Assembly: GCA_964388455.1 (NCBI GenBank)
Contig: CAYMAN010000018.1
Coordinates: forward strand, 1 to 46,839
Direction: 5' to 3'
DNA length: 46,839 nt
Source: JBBRWO01 sp964388455
GTDB taxonomy: Bacteria > Actinomycetota > Coriobacteriia > Anaerosomatales > JAAXUF01
This document shows, piece by piece, positions 34,201 to 43,662 of this stretch. Positions within the stretch are counted from its first letter, which is position 1. Each line of letters begins with the position of its first letter. Below the pieces are notes generated by a model. The model was not told where the DNA came from, did not search any database, and saw only the letters and a program-made list of their open reading frames with translations. The position numbers and the translations under genes were made by a program.

Positions 34201-36062
34201 CAAGAACAGACCTGTGGGGCCGCGTCGAGCCACTCCTGGCCGGCGTTGAACGTCCGGCGCGCTACATCGACCGCGAATGGGGTGCTGTCCACGATCCGGA
34301 TGCCGCGTATCACGCGGTCCTCATCTACCCTGACACCTACGAGATCGGTCAGGCCAACCAGGCCATCGCGATCCTGTATCACGCCATCAACGCGTTGCCT
34401 GACGCGGCTGCCGAGCGCGCCTATCTGCCGTGGGTCGACATGTCTGCGGCTATGCGGGCGGCTGATGTGCCGCTGTTCTCCCTTGAGTCGTGCAGGCCGG
34501 TGCGCGAATTCGACCTTGTCGGCATCACTGTGCCCTACGAGCTCAGCCTGACCAACGTCCTCGAGACTCTGGATCTCGCGGGCATTGCGCTCCGGGCGGT
34601 CGACCGTACGGACGCTGATCCGCTGGTCATCGCGGGCGGTCCGTGCGTCTATAACCCCGAGCCGTTCGCGCCGTTCTTCGACGCCATCCTCATCGGTGAG
34701 GGTGAGGAGGCCGTGGCGGAGATCGTCGCGGCGCACCGCCTCGCCAAGGATTCCGGGTTGAGCCGCCCTGACACGCTGGCCGCCCTCGCAGCCGTTCCCG
34801 GCGTGTACGTTCCTTCCCTGTACCGTCCCGTCCACGACGACGATGGCGCGTTGCTCGGCGTGGAGCCGCAGGCCGGTGCGCCCGCACGCGTCGCCAAGCG
34901 CGTGGTGGCGGACTTCGACTCTGTTCGCCCGCCAGTTTCGGGCATCGTGCCGTTCATGGATGTCGTCCACGACCGCTTCGGTATCGAGGTACTTCGTGGC
35001 TGCACCCGAGGATGCCGCTTCTGCCAGGCAGGCATGGTCTATCGCCCGGTTCGCGAGCGCACCGCCGATACGATCGTCCGCGACGTGATGGCCGGGCTCG
35101 CGTGCTCGGGATACGACGAGGTCTCGCTGACCTCGCTCTCGACGACCGACCACAGCCAGCTCGAGGAGGTCCTGCGTCGTCTGGGGCGTCGACTCGAGGG
35201 CAGTGGTGTGTCCGTGTCGCTTCCGTCGCTGCGCGTGGATGCCTTCGGTGTCGAGATGGCTCGGCTCGTGTCCTCGGGCAAGAAGTCCGGGCTCACATTC
35301 GCCCCGGAGGCCGGCACCCAGCGCATGCGTGACGTGATCAACAAGAACGTGACCGAGGAAGACCTGCTCGGCAGCGTACAGCGGGCATTCGATGCTGGTT
35401 GGCGTCGCGTGAAGCCCTACTTCATGAACGGGCTCCCCACCGAGACCGACGAGGACCTCGCCGGCATCGGCCGGTTGGTCAGCCGTGTCTTCCACACCGC
35501 CCGTGAGGCCACTCCGCCCAACCCGCGAGGTTCCATCCGGGTCGCCGTCTCGGTCTCCACCTTCGTTCCCAAGGCGCAGACGCCGTTTCAATGGGACGCG
35601 CAGATTCCAGCCGAGGAGGTCCGCCGCAGGCAGGGCGTGTTGCGTGAATCGATGCCCCGCAAGGGTGTGGACCTGCACTGGCACGACTCGGAGATATCCT
35701 TCCTCGAGGGCGTCATCGCCCGCGGTGGTCGAGAAGTCGCCGACGTCGTGGAAGCCGCGTGGCGAGGCGGCGCGGTGTTCGATGCGTGGACCGAGCAGTT
35801 CCGCTTGCAGAGGTGGCTCGACGCGTTCGAGTCGACCGGCGTCGATCCCGCTGCTATCGCCAATGTCGAGCGCGATGAGGACAAGCCACTTCCGTGGGAC
35901 CACATCTCAGCAGCCGTGTCACCTCGCTACCTTCGTGCCGAACGCGCCAAGGCATTTGCGGGCACCACCACGGGCGACTGCAGCTTTGATGGATGTACCG
36001 GGTGCGATGTATGCGGCGAACTTGGCGTCGACATCGTGTTGGGAGGTGAGGCACGTGGCTGA
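34197..36062 (+). CDS. B12-binding-like radical SAM protein (TIGR03960 family)
   Basis: A 621-residue enzyme. An N-terminal cobalamin-binding-like domain (YPDTYEIGQANQAIAILYHAI) is followed by the radical SAM cluster CTRGCRFCQAG (about 268-278). The C-terminus adds a cysteine group, DCSFDGCTGCDVCGEL, which probably binds a second Fe-S cluster. The family is nearly always next to the DUF2344 (TIGR03936) gene, as here, and near rng and ribosomal genes. Its reaction is unknown; RNA or protein modification is a guess. GTG at 34197 overlaps the previous stop. Confidence 0.88.
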   Translation: MTRTDLWGRVEPLLAGVERPARYIDREWGAVHDPDAAYHAVLIYPDTYEIGQANQAIAILYHAINALPDAAAERAYLPWVDMSAAMRAADVPLFSLESCRPVREFDLVGITVPYELSLTNVLETLDLAGIALRAVDRTDADPLVIAGGPCVYNPEPFAPFFDAILIGEGEEAVAEIVAAHRLAKDSGLSRPDTLAALAAVPGVYVPSLYRPVHDDDGALLGVEPQAGAPARVAKRVVADFDSVRPPVSGIVPFMDVVHDRFGIEVLRGCTRGCRFCQAGMVYRPVRERTADTIVRDVMAGLACSGYDEVSLTSLSTTDHSQLEEVLRRLGRRLEGSGVSVSLPSLRVDAFGVEMARLVSSGKKSGLTFAPEAGTQRMRDVINKNVTEEDLLGSVQRAFDAGWRRVKPYFMNGLPTETDEDLAGIGRLVSRVFHTAREATPPNPRGSIRVAVSVSTFVPKAQTPFQWDAQIPAEEVRRRQGVLRESMPRKGVDLHWHDSEISFLEGVIARGGREVADVVEAAWRGGAVFDAWTEQFRLQRWLDAFESTGVDPAAIANVERDEDKPLPWDHISAAVSPRYLRAERAKAFAGTTTGDCSFDGCTGCDVCGELGVDIVLGGEARG

Positions 36063-36744
36063 CGGCGAGTTCAGGCTCAGAGTGCGTTACGGCAAGTCCG
36101 ATCGGCTCCGGTGGCTCTCACACCTCGAGGTCATCCACACACTCGAGCGGTCACTTCGTCGCGCCGAGCTGCCCTATGCGATCACCCAGGGATTCAGTCC
36201 GCACATGAAGGTCGCCTTCGGTCCCGCGCTGCCGGTTGGCACCGCCGGTCTCGAGGAGTACCTCGACGTGTGGCTGACGCGCTACACTATAGCCCAAGAG
36301 GCGTTGGGTCGCCTCAGTGATGCGACACCGCCGGGCTTGTCACCGCAGCACGCGGCGTTCGTTTCAGATCGCGACCCCTCGCTTGGCGCGGCGCTCACGA
36401 TTGCGCGCTACGAGATCGGTGTGACGGGAAGGGAGGCCACGGCCCCACAGGTACAGGCGGCGTTGGACAGCGTGATCGGCGAGCAGACACTTGCGGTTGT
36501 GCACAAGGGCAAAAACAAGGTTTATGACCTGACGCGGTGCCTCCCGGAAGAGGCCCGTGTCAGCGATTCCGAGGATGGCAGCGTGATCGCGCTTACCGTC
36601 CGAATGGGACCGGAAGGTTCCCTCCGCCCCGAGGTGCTCATCCGTGCTGCGTTTGCCGCGGCCTCGCTGGATGCGTCCGTTGCGACTACGACGCGCATGG
36701 CCACTCTTGTTGAAACCAAGGAGGGCTGGGCGCGCCCCATGTGA
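36055..36744 (+). CDS. DUF2344 / TIGR03936 family radical-SAM partner protein
   Basis: A 229-residue protein that always accompanies the TIGR03960 radical SAM enzyme. Recognisable N-terminal pattern: FRLRVRYGKSDRLRWLSHLE followed by ERSLRRAELPYAITQGFSPH. Function unknown; it may form a complex with or deliver RNA to its partner. The start is GTG at 36055 (GGGAGG 8 nt upstream), overlapping the last 8 bases of the radical-SAM gene. The longer ORF from 35485 is a shadow. Confidence 0.9.
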   Translation: MADGEFRLRVRYGKSDRLRWLSHLEVIHTLERSLRRAELPYAITQGFSPHMKVAFGPALPVGTAGLEEYLDVWLTRYTIAQEALGRLSDATPPGLSPQHAAFVSDRDPSLGAALTIARYEIGVTGREATAPQVQAALDSVIGEQTLAVVHKGKNKVYDLTRCLPEEARVSDSEDGSVIALTVRMGPEGSLRPEVLIRAAFAAASLDASVATTTRMATLVETKEGWARPM

Positions 36745-36757
36745 CGGGAGTGCCCCA

Positions 36758-38245
36758 GTGGCAGAGTTAGTTCGCGAGATGCTCATCTCGCACGATACAA
36801 ATGAGACGCGCGTCGCGCTGCTCGAGGACAACGAGCTCGTAGAGCTCTACATCGAGCGGCCGAAGCGCAGTGTGGTCGGGAACGTGTACATGGGCAAGGT
36901 GACCGACGTGCTGCCGGGAATGCAGGCGGCGTTCGTCGACATCGGCCTGGAGAAGAACGCGTTCTTGTACGTGGACGAAGTCGTCGCCCCCGAGGGTCTC
37001 GAGGGGCTTCCTCGGCGCGACATACAGCAGCTGCTCAAAGTTGGGCAGCAGGTGATGGTGCAGGTCATCAAGGACGCCATGGGCACCAAGGGCGCTCGCA
37101 TCACCACGGAGATCACCTTGCCCGGGCGGTTTCTGGTTCTCATGCCGTTCTCGGAGTTCGTCGGTGTGTCGAAGAAGCTGCCGGACGAAGAGCGCGAGCG
37201 GCTGCACGCCATCGTCGAGAAGCGCGTACCCGAGAAGACGGGACTTATCGTCCGCACTGTGGCCCAAGGCGTAAGCGAGCGCGATCTCGCCAGCGACCTG
37301 GAGTTCTTGTTGCGCCTGTGGCGTCGTGTGAACCATCAGTCAACCGAGGCGCTTGCTCCCGAGGTCATCTACACAGAGATGGACCTCGCGTTGCGCCTGG
37401 TCAGAGACGTTTTGTCCGAGTCATTCCGCCGGCTTACCGTTGACGACAAGCCGACGTTCGACAAGATCGTCTCGTTCCTCAAGAAGACGTCGCCGCACCT
37501 GGTTCGTCGGGTGCAGCTCTACAAAGAACGGACGTCCCTGTTCGAGTCGTTCGGGCTGCAGCCGACGATCGACTCGGCGATGCGGCGTACGGTGCCGCTG
37601 CCCAGCGGCGGCTATCTGACCATCGACAAGACCGAGGCGCTGACCGCGGTCGACGTCAACACCGGCCGGTTCGTCGGCAAGAAGAATCTCGAGGAGACGA
37701 TCGTGCGCACCAACCTCGAAGCCGCCGAAGAGACCGTTCGGCAGCTGCGGCTTCGGGATATCGGCGGAATCATCGTCGTGGACTTCATCGACATGGAGGA
37801 GGCCGTGCATCGCAATCTGCTGATGCAGCGTCTCTCCTCGGCGCTTGAGCGTGATCGCACCAAGACCCGACTCAGCGATATGTCGCGCCTCGGGCTCGTC
37901 GAGATCACGCGCAAGAACGTCACAGACGGCCTCTACGGCACGCTCACAGAGCCGTGTCCGTGTTGTGGGGGAGACGGGCGGGTCATCTCGCGTACGACGC
38001 GGAGAATCGCGGTGGAGCGCCGCATGCGCGAGATACTGGCCACCGGCAAGTCCAACGCGTACCTGTTCGGGCTGAACCCGCAGACATACGAGTTGGTGAC
38101 TGCACCGGGACTCAACGCGGCAGCGGCGATGCGCGCCGAAACCGGAAAACAGGTATCGATCGTCGCTGATGAGGATGTTGAGGCGACAGAAGTACGTATA
38201 CTGATCGAAGGCAGGCAGGGGTTGCTGCGCAGGCCCTTCGAGTAG
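36758..38245 (+). CDS. rng: Ribonuclease G/E family
   Basis: A 495-residue endoribonuclease. The N-terminal S1 domain (VVGNVYMGKVTDVLPGMQAAF) is followed by the RNase H-like and DNase I-like catalytic core. The magnesium-binding aspartates are in TAVDVNTG and VVDFIDM. The zinc-link is CPCCGGDG. The length and lack of a long disordered C-terminal part fit RNase G rather than RNase E. It matures rRNA and cuts mRNA. GTG at 36758 has GGGAG 7 nt upstream. Confidence 0.93.
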   Translation: MAELVREMLISHDTNETRVALLEDNELVELYIERPKRSVVGNVYMGKVTDVLPGMQAAFVDIGLEKNAFLYVDEVVAPEGLEGLPRRDIQQLLKVGQQVMVQVIKDAMGTKGARITTEITLPGRFLVLMPFSEFVGVSKKLPDEERERLHAIVEKRVPEKTGLIVRTVAQGVSERDLASDLEFLLRLWRRVNHQSTEALAPEVIYTEMDLALRLVRDVLSESFRRLTVDDKPTFDKIVSFLKKTSPHLVRRVQLYKERTSLFESFGLQPTIDSAMRRTVPLPSGGYLTIDKTEALTAVDVNTGRFVGKKNLEETIVRTNLEAAEETVRQLRLRDIGGIIVVDFIDMEEAVHRNLLMQRLSSALERDRTKTRLSDMSRLGLVEITRKNVTDGLYGTLTEPCPCCGGDGRVISRTTRRIAVERRMREILATGKSNAYLFGLNPQTYELVTAPGLNAAAAMRAETGKQVSIVADEDVEATEVRILIEGRQGLLRRPFE

Positions 38246-38291
38246 GGAGCCGACAGGAAACGCCCGGAGCCGTTGTCGGGAGTATTCTGCG

Positions 38292-38320
38292 TTGACGCTC
38301 TGCCTCGACCCTGCTAGCAT
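38292..38320 (+). promoter_or_regulatory. Promoter of rplU-rpmA
   Basis: TTGACG (38292-38297) and TAGCAT (38315-38320) with exact 17-bp spacing. They lie 37 nt before the L21 start, in the gap after rng. Confidence 0.7.
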
Positions 38321-38357
38321 ACTTCCTCGCGCATTGATACGAGTGGAAGGCTTACGC

Positions 38358-38768
38358 ATGTACGCAATCGTTGCCACCGGCGGCAAGCAGATCAAGGTCG
38401 CGGCCGGCGACGTCGTTGTTGTTGAGAAGCTCGACGCCGAAGTCGGCTCGAGCGTCACATTCGACGTCATCTTCCTGGCCGACGACGATCAGATCGTCGT
38501 TGACCCTTCAGAGCTTGCTTCTGCGACCGTCACGGGTGAGGTCGTTGAGCAGTTCAAGGGCGAGAAAGCTATCATCTTCAAGTTCAAGAAGCGTAAGGGC
38601 TACAAGCGTCTCAAGGGTCACCGTCAGAACCTGACCAAGGTTCGCATCACGGATGTCGCAGCCTCTGCTGCGAAGCCCAAGGCCGCCAAAGCTCCGGCCA
38701 AGAAGAAGGCCGCCGCTAAGCCCGTCGTCGAGGCCGTCGCTGATGCGCCGGCCGCCGAGCAGGAGTAA
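38358..38768 (+). CDS. rplU: Ribosomal protein bL21 with Ala/Lys-rich tail
   Basis: A 136-residue L21. The core (MYAIVATGGKQIKVAAGD and the conserved KRKGYKRLKGHRQ) ends near residue 103, the family's usual length. Beyond it comes a low-complexity tail of about 33 residues, with AKAPAKKKAAAK, that is typical of some Actinomycetota. ATG at 38358 starts at the conserved MYAI. It binds 23S rRNA in the large subunit. rpmA follows after 16 nt. Confidence 0.96.
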   Translation: MYAIVATGGKQIKVAAGDVVVVEKLDAEVGSSVTFDVIFLADDDQIVVDPSELASATVTGEVVEQFKGEKAIIFKFKKRKGYKRLKGHRQNLTKVRITDVAASAAKPKAAKAPAKKKAAAKPVVEAVADAPAAEQE

Positions 38769-38784
38769 GGCAGGGATCTGAGAA

Positions 38785-39039
38785 ATGGCACATAAGAAGG
38801 GTCTCGGCTCTACAAAGAACGGTCGCGATTCCAAGTCCAAGCGACTTGGCGTCAAGCGGTTCTCGGGCCAGGAAGTAACTGCGGGCACCATCATCGTCCG
38901 TCAGCGCGGCACGCACATTCACCCTGGTGAGGGTGTTGGCCGTGGCGGCGACGATACGCTGTTCGCACTGCGTGAGGGCGTCGTCGAGTTCACCCGTGGA
39001 CTCAAGCGTCGCGTGCACGTTCGTCCGGTCCAGGCCTAA
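38785..39039 (+). CDS. rpmA: Ribosomal protein bL27
   Basis: An 84-residue L27. The N-terminal AHKKGLGSTKNGRDS starts directly with the Met-Ala of the actinobacterial form, without the cleaved prepeptide found in Firmicutes. RQRGTHIHPGEGVGRGGDDTLFA is the conserved core. It contacts the peptidyl-transferase site. The operon ends at a strong terminator. Confidence 0.97.
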   Translation: MAHKKGLGSTKNGRDSKSKRLGVKRFSGQEVTAGTIIVRQRGTHIHPGEGVGRGGDDTLFALREGVVEFTRGLKRRVHVRPVQA

Positions 39040-39071
39040 AGGCCAACGATCGCACCTAAGCGGTAACGTCG

Positions 39072-39110
39072 CGAGCCCCCCGACCTCACCAGGCCGGGGG
39101 GCTCGTTCGT
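39072..39110 (+). terminator. Strong terminator after rpmA
   Basis: CGAGCCCCCCG (39072-39082) pairs with CGGGGGGCTCG (39095-39105), an 11-bp stem with three more inner pairs past one mismatch, followed by TTCGT. The ATAGAAT just downstream may be the -10 box of obgE. Confidence 0.85.
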
Positions 39111-39158
39111 ATAGAATGCTCTGCGTGGCAGTGCATTCTCGGGAAGTGAGTTGAGACC

Positions 39159-40559
39159 GTGTTTTTCGACGAGGTCAAGATCAACGTCAAGGCAGGAGAC
39201 GGCGGCGCAGGCTGCATGTCGTTTCGCCGAGAGGCCCACGTACCAAAGGGCGGTCCGGACGGCGGGGACGGTGGACGCGGCGGTGACGTCGTGTTCGAGG
39301 CCGACCCTTCGCTGTCGTCACTCATAGACTTCCGCTACAAGCGGCACTTCAAGGCCGAGCGCGGGACCCACGGCAAGGGCGCCATCCGGCACGGAGCCGG
39401 CGGCGAGGACATCGTCCTGAAGGTGCCGCTGGGCACTATCGTCCGCGACTCTGAGACCGGCGAGACGATAGGCGACATGACCCGACCCGGTCAGCGCATC
39501 ATCGTCGCCAAGGGCGGCCAGGGCGGTCGGGGCAACATCCACTTCGTGACGCCCACCAAGCGCGCTCCCGCTTTCGCCGAGCTCGGCGAGCCTACCGAGG
39601 ACCGTTGGCTCGATCTGGAGCTCAAGCTGCTCGCGGACGCAGCACTCGTCGGCATGCCGAGCGTCGGAAAGAGCTCGCTCATCGGCCGCATGAGCGCCGC
39701 TCGCCCCAAGATCGCCGACTACCCGTTCACCACCCTCGTGCCCAACCTCGGTGTCGTGAAGGCGGGGCCGTACAGCTTCGTCGTCGCAGACGTGCCGGGA
39801 TTGATCGAGGGCGCGAGCGAGGGCAAGGGACTCGGGCACGGCTTTCTTCGCCACATCGAGCGTACCGCACTGATTATCCACGTGGTCGATCTGAGCGGCA
39901 GCTACGAGGGTCGCGACCCTGTTGAGGATTACGACATCATCAACCGCGAACTCGAGCTTCATGCGGCCGATCTGCTGGAGCGTCCGCAGGTCGTCGTGGG
40001 CAACAAGTGCGACGTCGATGGTGCCGAGGAGAACTCGGCCAGAATGCGCGAGCGCGCTGAAGCCGACGGACGTCGATACTTCGAGGTGTCGGCGCTCACG
40101 GGCGTAGGCATGGATCCGCTGATGCTCTCGGTCGGCGAGATGGTCCAGGAGCAGCGCCAGGCAGCTGCTGTCTATTCGGCGCCTGCTGCGGTCTATCACA
40201 AGGTGTGGACCCACGAGCGCTACAACACCACCGACAAGGAGTTCTCGGTCAGGAACATGGGTGGCGGTGTGTTCGAGGTCCTGGGCAAGGGCGTCGAGCG
40301 CATGGTCATCACCACCGAGTGGAACAACGAGGAAGCCATCGCGTTCCTCCAGAAGCGCATGGCCAAGATCGGCGTGGAGCGCGCGCTTGAAGAGGCCGGC
40401 GCCGTCGACGGCGATGAGATCCGCATCTCGGGTCGCAGCTTCGACTTCGAGAGCGCAGTACAACGGGATCCGGACCTGCCCTTCATCGCCGACGAGTTCG
40501 CCGACGATGACGAGGACGTCTTTCACCCCGTGACCGAGGATTCCGAGGAGGACGCGTAG
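39159..40559 (+). CDS. obgE: GTPase Obg/CgtA
   Basis: A 466-residue ribosome-assembly GTPase. Glycine-rich Obg fold at 1-158, G domain with GMPSVGKSS, DVPGLIEGAS and NKCD, and a C-terminal OCT domain near 345-425 with an acidic tail. The Asn normally found in GxPNxGKS is Ser here. GTG at 39159 gives the conserved FFDEVKINVKAGDGG beginning. It participates in 50S maturation and stringent-type control. proB follows after 4 nt. Confidence 0.96.
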   Translation: MFFDEVKINVKAGDGGAGCMSFRREAHVPKGGPDGGDGGRGGDVVFEADPSLSSLIDFRYKRHFKAERGTHGKGAIRHGAGGEDIVLKVPLGTIVRDSETGETIGDMTRPGQRIIVAKGGQGGRGNIHFVTPTKRAPAFAELGEPTEDRWLDLELKLLADAALVGMPSVGKSSLIGRMSAARPKIADYPFTTLVPNLGVVKAGPYSFVVADVPGLIEGASEGKGLGHGFLRHIERTALIIHVVDLSGSYEGRDPVEDYDIINRELELHAADLLERPQVVVGNKCDVDGAEENSARMRERAEADGRRYFEVSALTGVGMDPLMLSVGEMVQEQRQAAAVYSAPAAVYHKVWTHERYNTTDKEFSVRNMGGGVFEVLGKGVERMVITTEWNNEEAIAFLQKRMAKIGVERALEEAGAVDGDEIRISGRSFDFESAVQRDPDLPFIADEFADDDEDVFHPVTEDSEEDA

Positions 40560-40563
40560 CACC

Positions 40564-41670
40564 ATGGTCGCCCCCCGACGCATCGTCATCAAGGTCGGCT
40601 CCTCGACGCTGGCGCTTCCCGGCGGCGGTATCGACCGCGCGTGGGTGGATGCGTTGGCGGATCAGGTATGCACACTACGAACCGCCGGTTCTCAGGTGGT
40701 AGTGGTCAGCTCGGGTGCGATCGCGGCGGGCATCGATCGCCTCGGGCTGGCCGAGCGCCCCTCGGACATGCCATCCCTGCAGGCTGCCGCCTCGGTAGGG
40801 CAGGTGTCGTTGCTCGAGGCCTACGCCGAGTCGTTCTCGGCCCGTGGGACTTGTGTGGGGCAGGTGCTGCTGACTCGTCACGACACCGGGCACCGTGACT
40901 CGTTCTTGCACGCACGGGACACGTTCGAGCGGTTGCTGACTCTGGGCGCGGTCCCGATCGTCAATGAGAACGACACCGTCGCGGTCGATGAGATCCGGTT
41001 CGGTGACAACGACACTCTTGCGGCCTTGGTGGCGACGATGGTCACCGCCGATCTGGTAGTGCTGCTCTCTGATATCGATGGGCTTTATGATTCCGACCCG
41101 AGACTGAGCGACGAGGCGACGTTGCTCTCGCAGGTCGATGAGCTGACCGACGATCTCGTGGCCGCTGCGGGTGGAGCGGGGAGTGCCGTCGGCAGCGGGG
41201 GCATGGCCACCAAGATCGAGGCGGCGAACCTGCTCATGAAGGCCGGGATTCCCATGGTGATCTGTGACGGCCGTGCGCAAGGTGTGGTGCTTGACGCGTG
41301 TTCGGGCACCGGTGTCGGCACCACGTTCGAGGGTGACGGCAGCACCATCGGCGCGCGCAAGCTGTGGATCGCGCTGGGTCGCAACCCCGCGGGAAGCATC
41401 ATCATCGACGACGGTGCGGTGACTGCGCTGCGGAAGCGCAACACCTCTCTGCTGCCCGCCGGAGTCGTCGCGGTTGAAGGGGAGTTTCGTGCCGGCGATG
41501 CGGTCGCACTGGTGGATCGTGCCGGCGGAACCGTCGCTCGCGGACTCTCGGAGGTCTCATCGGCGGACCTGGAGCTGATCAAGGGGCTCAAGACCGGAGA
41601 TGTCACTGGTGTGCTGCCGCATCTCGTCGGCGGCGAAGTCGTTCACAGGGACAGGCTGGTCGTCCTCTAG
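40564..41670 (+). CDS. proB: Glutamate 5-kinase with PUA domain
   Basis: A 368-residue first enzyme of proline synthesis (glutamate to glutamyl-5-phosphate). The amino-acid-kinase core shows VIKVGSSTLA, VVVSSGAIAAG, NENDTVAVDEIRFGDND and GSGGMATKIEAA. A C-terminal PUA domain of about 85 residues follows. Proline feedback inhibition is expected from the family. It is placed between obgE and proA, with a 120-nt gap before proA. Confidence 0.96.
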   Translation: MVAPRRIVIKVGSSTLALPGGGIDRAWVDALADQVCTLRTAGSQVVVVSSGAIAAGIDRLGLAERPSDMPSLQAAASVGQVSLLEAYAESFSARGTCVGQVLLTRHDTGHRDSFLHARDTFERLLTLGAVPIVNENDTVAVDEIRFGDNDTLAALVATMVTADLVVLLSDIDGLYDSDPRLSDEATLLSQVDELTDDLVAAAGGAGSAVGSGGMATKIEAANLLMKAGIPMVICDGRAQGVVLDACSGTGVGTTFEGDGSTIGARKLWIALGRNPAGSIIIDDGAVTALRKRNTSLLPAGVVAVEGEFRAGDAVALVDRAGGTVARGLSEVSSADLELIKGLKTGDVTGVLPHLVGGEVVHRDRLVVL

Positions 41671-41790
41671 CCCCGCCAGGGTCGCGGCTACCCAATCTGG
41701 CAGCGTGATGCGGTAGTATTGACGTCCGTGACGAAGGTCGACGCACCGCTCACTGACTGTGTCAGCGCGGACCGCGGAAGGAGAGCGTTC

Positions 41791-43044
41791 ATGTCTGAGG
41801 TTCTGCAGCTCGCCGAGCGTGCGAAGGATGCCGCGGTACGGCTTGCGATCACATCGACCGAGCAGCGCAACCGTGCGCTTCTGGTCATGTCACACGCCCT
41901 GGTCTCAAAGCAGGAAGAGATCCTCGCCGCAAACGAGATAGACATGAACGCCGCCCGCGCGAAGGGCGTCGCTGCCGGGCTACTCGATCGACTCGAGCTC
42001 ACCCCGGCACGTATCAAGTCCATGTCGGAAGCGCTCAAGGCGCTTTCGCTGCTCCCGGATCCGATCGGTGAGGTCGTCGAGGGCTACACGCTTCCCAACG
42101 GCATCGAGCTCACCAAGGTGCGCGTGCCGCTTGGTGTCGCTGCGATCATCTACGAGGCTCGACCCAACGTGACCGCCGACGCTGCCGCGCTGTGCATCAA
42201 GACAGGCAACGCGGTCATTCTCCGCGGCGGCTCGCTGGCGATTCAGAGCAACCTCGCGCTCACACGCGTGCTCGCGCAGGGGGCCCTCGGCGCCGGATTG
42301 CCGGATGGCTGCATCCAGTCGGTCGAGTCGACCGATCACGCTGCCGCCGAGGAGCTCATGACCCTCCACGGCCTCATCGACGTGCTCATCCCGCGCGGAG
42401 GAGCCGGCCTCATCAAGAGCTGCGTCGAGCACTCCAAGGTGCCGGTCATCGAGACGGGGAGCGGCAACTGCCACATCTACATCCACGAAGAGGCCGACGT
42501 CGAGATGGCGCGCCGCATCGTGGTCAACGCCAAGTGCCAGCGCCCTTCGGTGTGTAACGCCGCCGAGTCGCTCTTGGTGGACGACGCGATCTACGAGCGG
42601 GTTTTGCCCGGCATCCTCAAGGAACTCGAGGAGAACGGCGTCGCGATAGCCGGCGATGAGAAGACGCGTAGCCTTGGCGCCATCATGCGCATAGAGGCCG
42701 CCACCGAGGAAGACTGGGGCACGGAGTACCACGACCTGAAGATGTCGGTGAAGGTCGTCGGTGGCCTGACGGATGCCATAGAACACATCAATCGTTACGG
42801 AACCAAGCACTCCGAGGCGATCATCACTGAGAACTACACCTCTGCACGTCGCTTCCTGCACGAGGTCGACGCGGCAGCGGTCTACGTCAACGCGTCCACC
42901 CGGTTCACCGACGGCGGGGAGTTTGGTCTCGGCGCAGAGATCGGCATCTCCACCCAGAAGCTCCACGCTCGCGGACCGATGGGACTTGCGGCGCTCACCT
43001 CGACGAAGTACCTGCTCATGGGTAACGGGCAGATCCGCGAGTGA
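41791..43044 (+). CDS. proA: Gamma-glutamyl phosphate reductase
   Basis: A 417-residue NADPH-dependent reductase, second step of proline synthesis. The catalytic cysteine is in QRPSVCNAAESLL. Conserved ALCIKTGNAVILRGG and YVNASTRFTDGGEFGLGAEIGIST follow. ATG at 41791 is preceded by AAGGAG with 7-nt spacing; the ORF from 41719 lies in the intergenic region. Its stop overlaps nadD (GTGA). Confidence 0.96.
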   Translation: MSEVLQLAERAKDAAVRLAITSTEQRNRALLVMSHALVSKQEEILAANEIDMNAARAKGVAAGLLDRLELTPARIKSMSEALKALSLLPDPIGEVVEGYTLPNGIELTKVRVPLGVAAIIYEARPNVTADAAALCIKTGNAVILRGGSLAIQSNLALTRVLAQGALGAGLPDGCIQSVESTDHAAAEELMTLHGLIDVLIPRGGAGLIKSCVEHSKVPVIETGSGNCHIYIHEEADVEMARRIVVNAKCQRPSVCNAAESLLVDDAIYERVLPGILKELEENGVAIAGDEKTRSLGAIMRIEAATEEDWGTEYHDLKMSVKVVGGLTDAIEHINRYGTKHSEAIITENYTSARRFLHEVDAAAVYVNASTRFTDGGEFGLGAEIGISTQKLHARGPMGLAALTSTKYLLMGNGQIRE

Positions 43045-43658
43045 GAGTCGGCGCCCGACTCGGCATCATGGGTGGGACGTTTGATCCCATCCACCTCGGC
43101 CATCTGGTGACGGCCGAGGAGGCGCTCGTGCAGTTCAACCTCGATCGGGTTCTCTTCATGCCGACGGGGCTGCCTGCGTTCAAGGTGGACGACACCGTCA
43201 CGCCTGCCGAGGATCGCTACGTCATGACGGTGCTTGCTACCGCATCGAATCCGGATTTCGACGTGTCGCGGCTCGAAGTCGATCGGGCCGGGCTGACCTA
43301 CACGATCGACACACTCGAGGCATTGCGTGCGCTCCATGGACCCGCGACCGAGATGTTCTTCATCACCGGTGCGGACGCGGTCTGGGAGATCGTCTCGTGG
43401 CGCGACGCAGAGCGCATCGCGGATCTCGCGACGTTCATCGCGGTGACGCGTCCCGGTTATGACCTGGACGCGGCGCGTCAAGCGCATGAAGACGCCGCGA
43501 CGCGTTTCCGGATCGAGTACATCGAGGTACCCGCGCTTGCCATCTCGTCCACCGATCTGCGCGCGCGAATCCGAGCACGGCGACCGGTGCACTATCTGAT
43601 GCCTGAGCCGGTGGTCGCCTACGTCGATAAGCACGGCCTCTACCGCGAGCAGGGATGA
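43041..43658 (+). CDS. nadD: Nicotinate-nucleotide adenylyltransferase
   Basis: A 205-residue enzyme that makes deamido-NAD from NaMN and ATP. The nucleotidyltransferase motif is GIMGGTFDPIHLGHL and the second is ISSTDLRARI. GTG at 43041 overlaps the proA stop. With yqeK directly behind, it forms the conserved nadD-yqeK-rsfS neighbourhood. Confidence 0.95.
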   Translation: MRVGARLGIMGGTFDPIHLGHLVTAEEALVQFNLDRVLFMPTGLPAFKVDDTVTPAEDRYVMTVLATASNPDFDVSRLEVDRAGLTYTIDTLEALRALHGPATEMFFITGADAVWEIVSWRDAERIADLATFIAVTRPGYDLDAARQAHEDAATRFRIEYIEVPALAISSTDLRARIRARRPVHYLMPEPVVAYVDKHGLYREQG

Positions 43659-43662
43659 CGCG

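Noticed and set aside
35485..36744. Long 419-residue ORF over the end of the radical-SAM gene
   Set aside because: The first 190 codons are a shadow of the radical-SAM frame; the real gene starts at GTG 36055.
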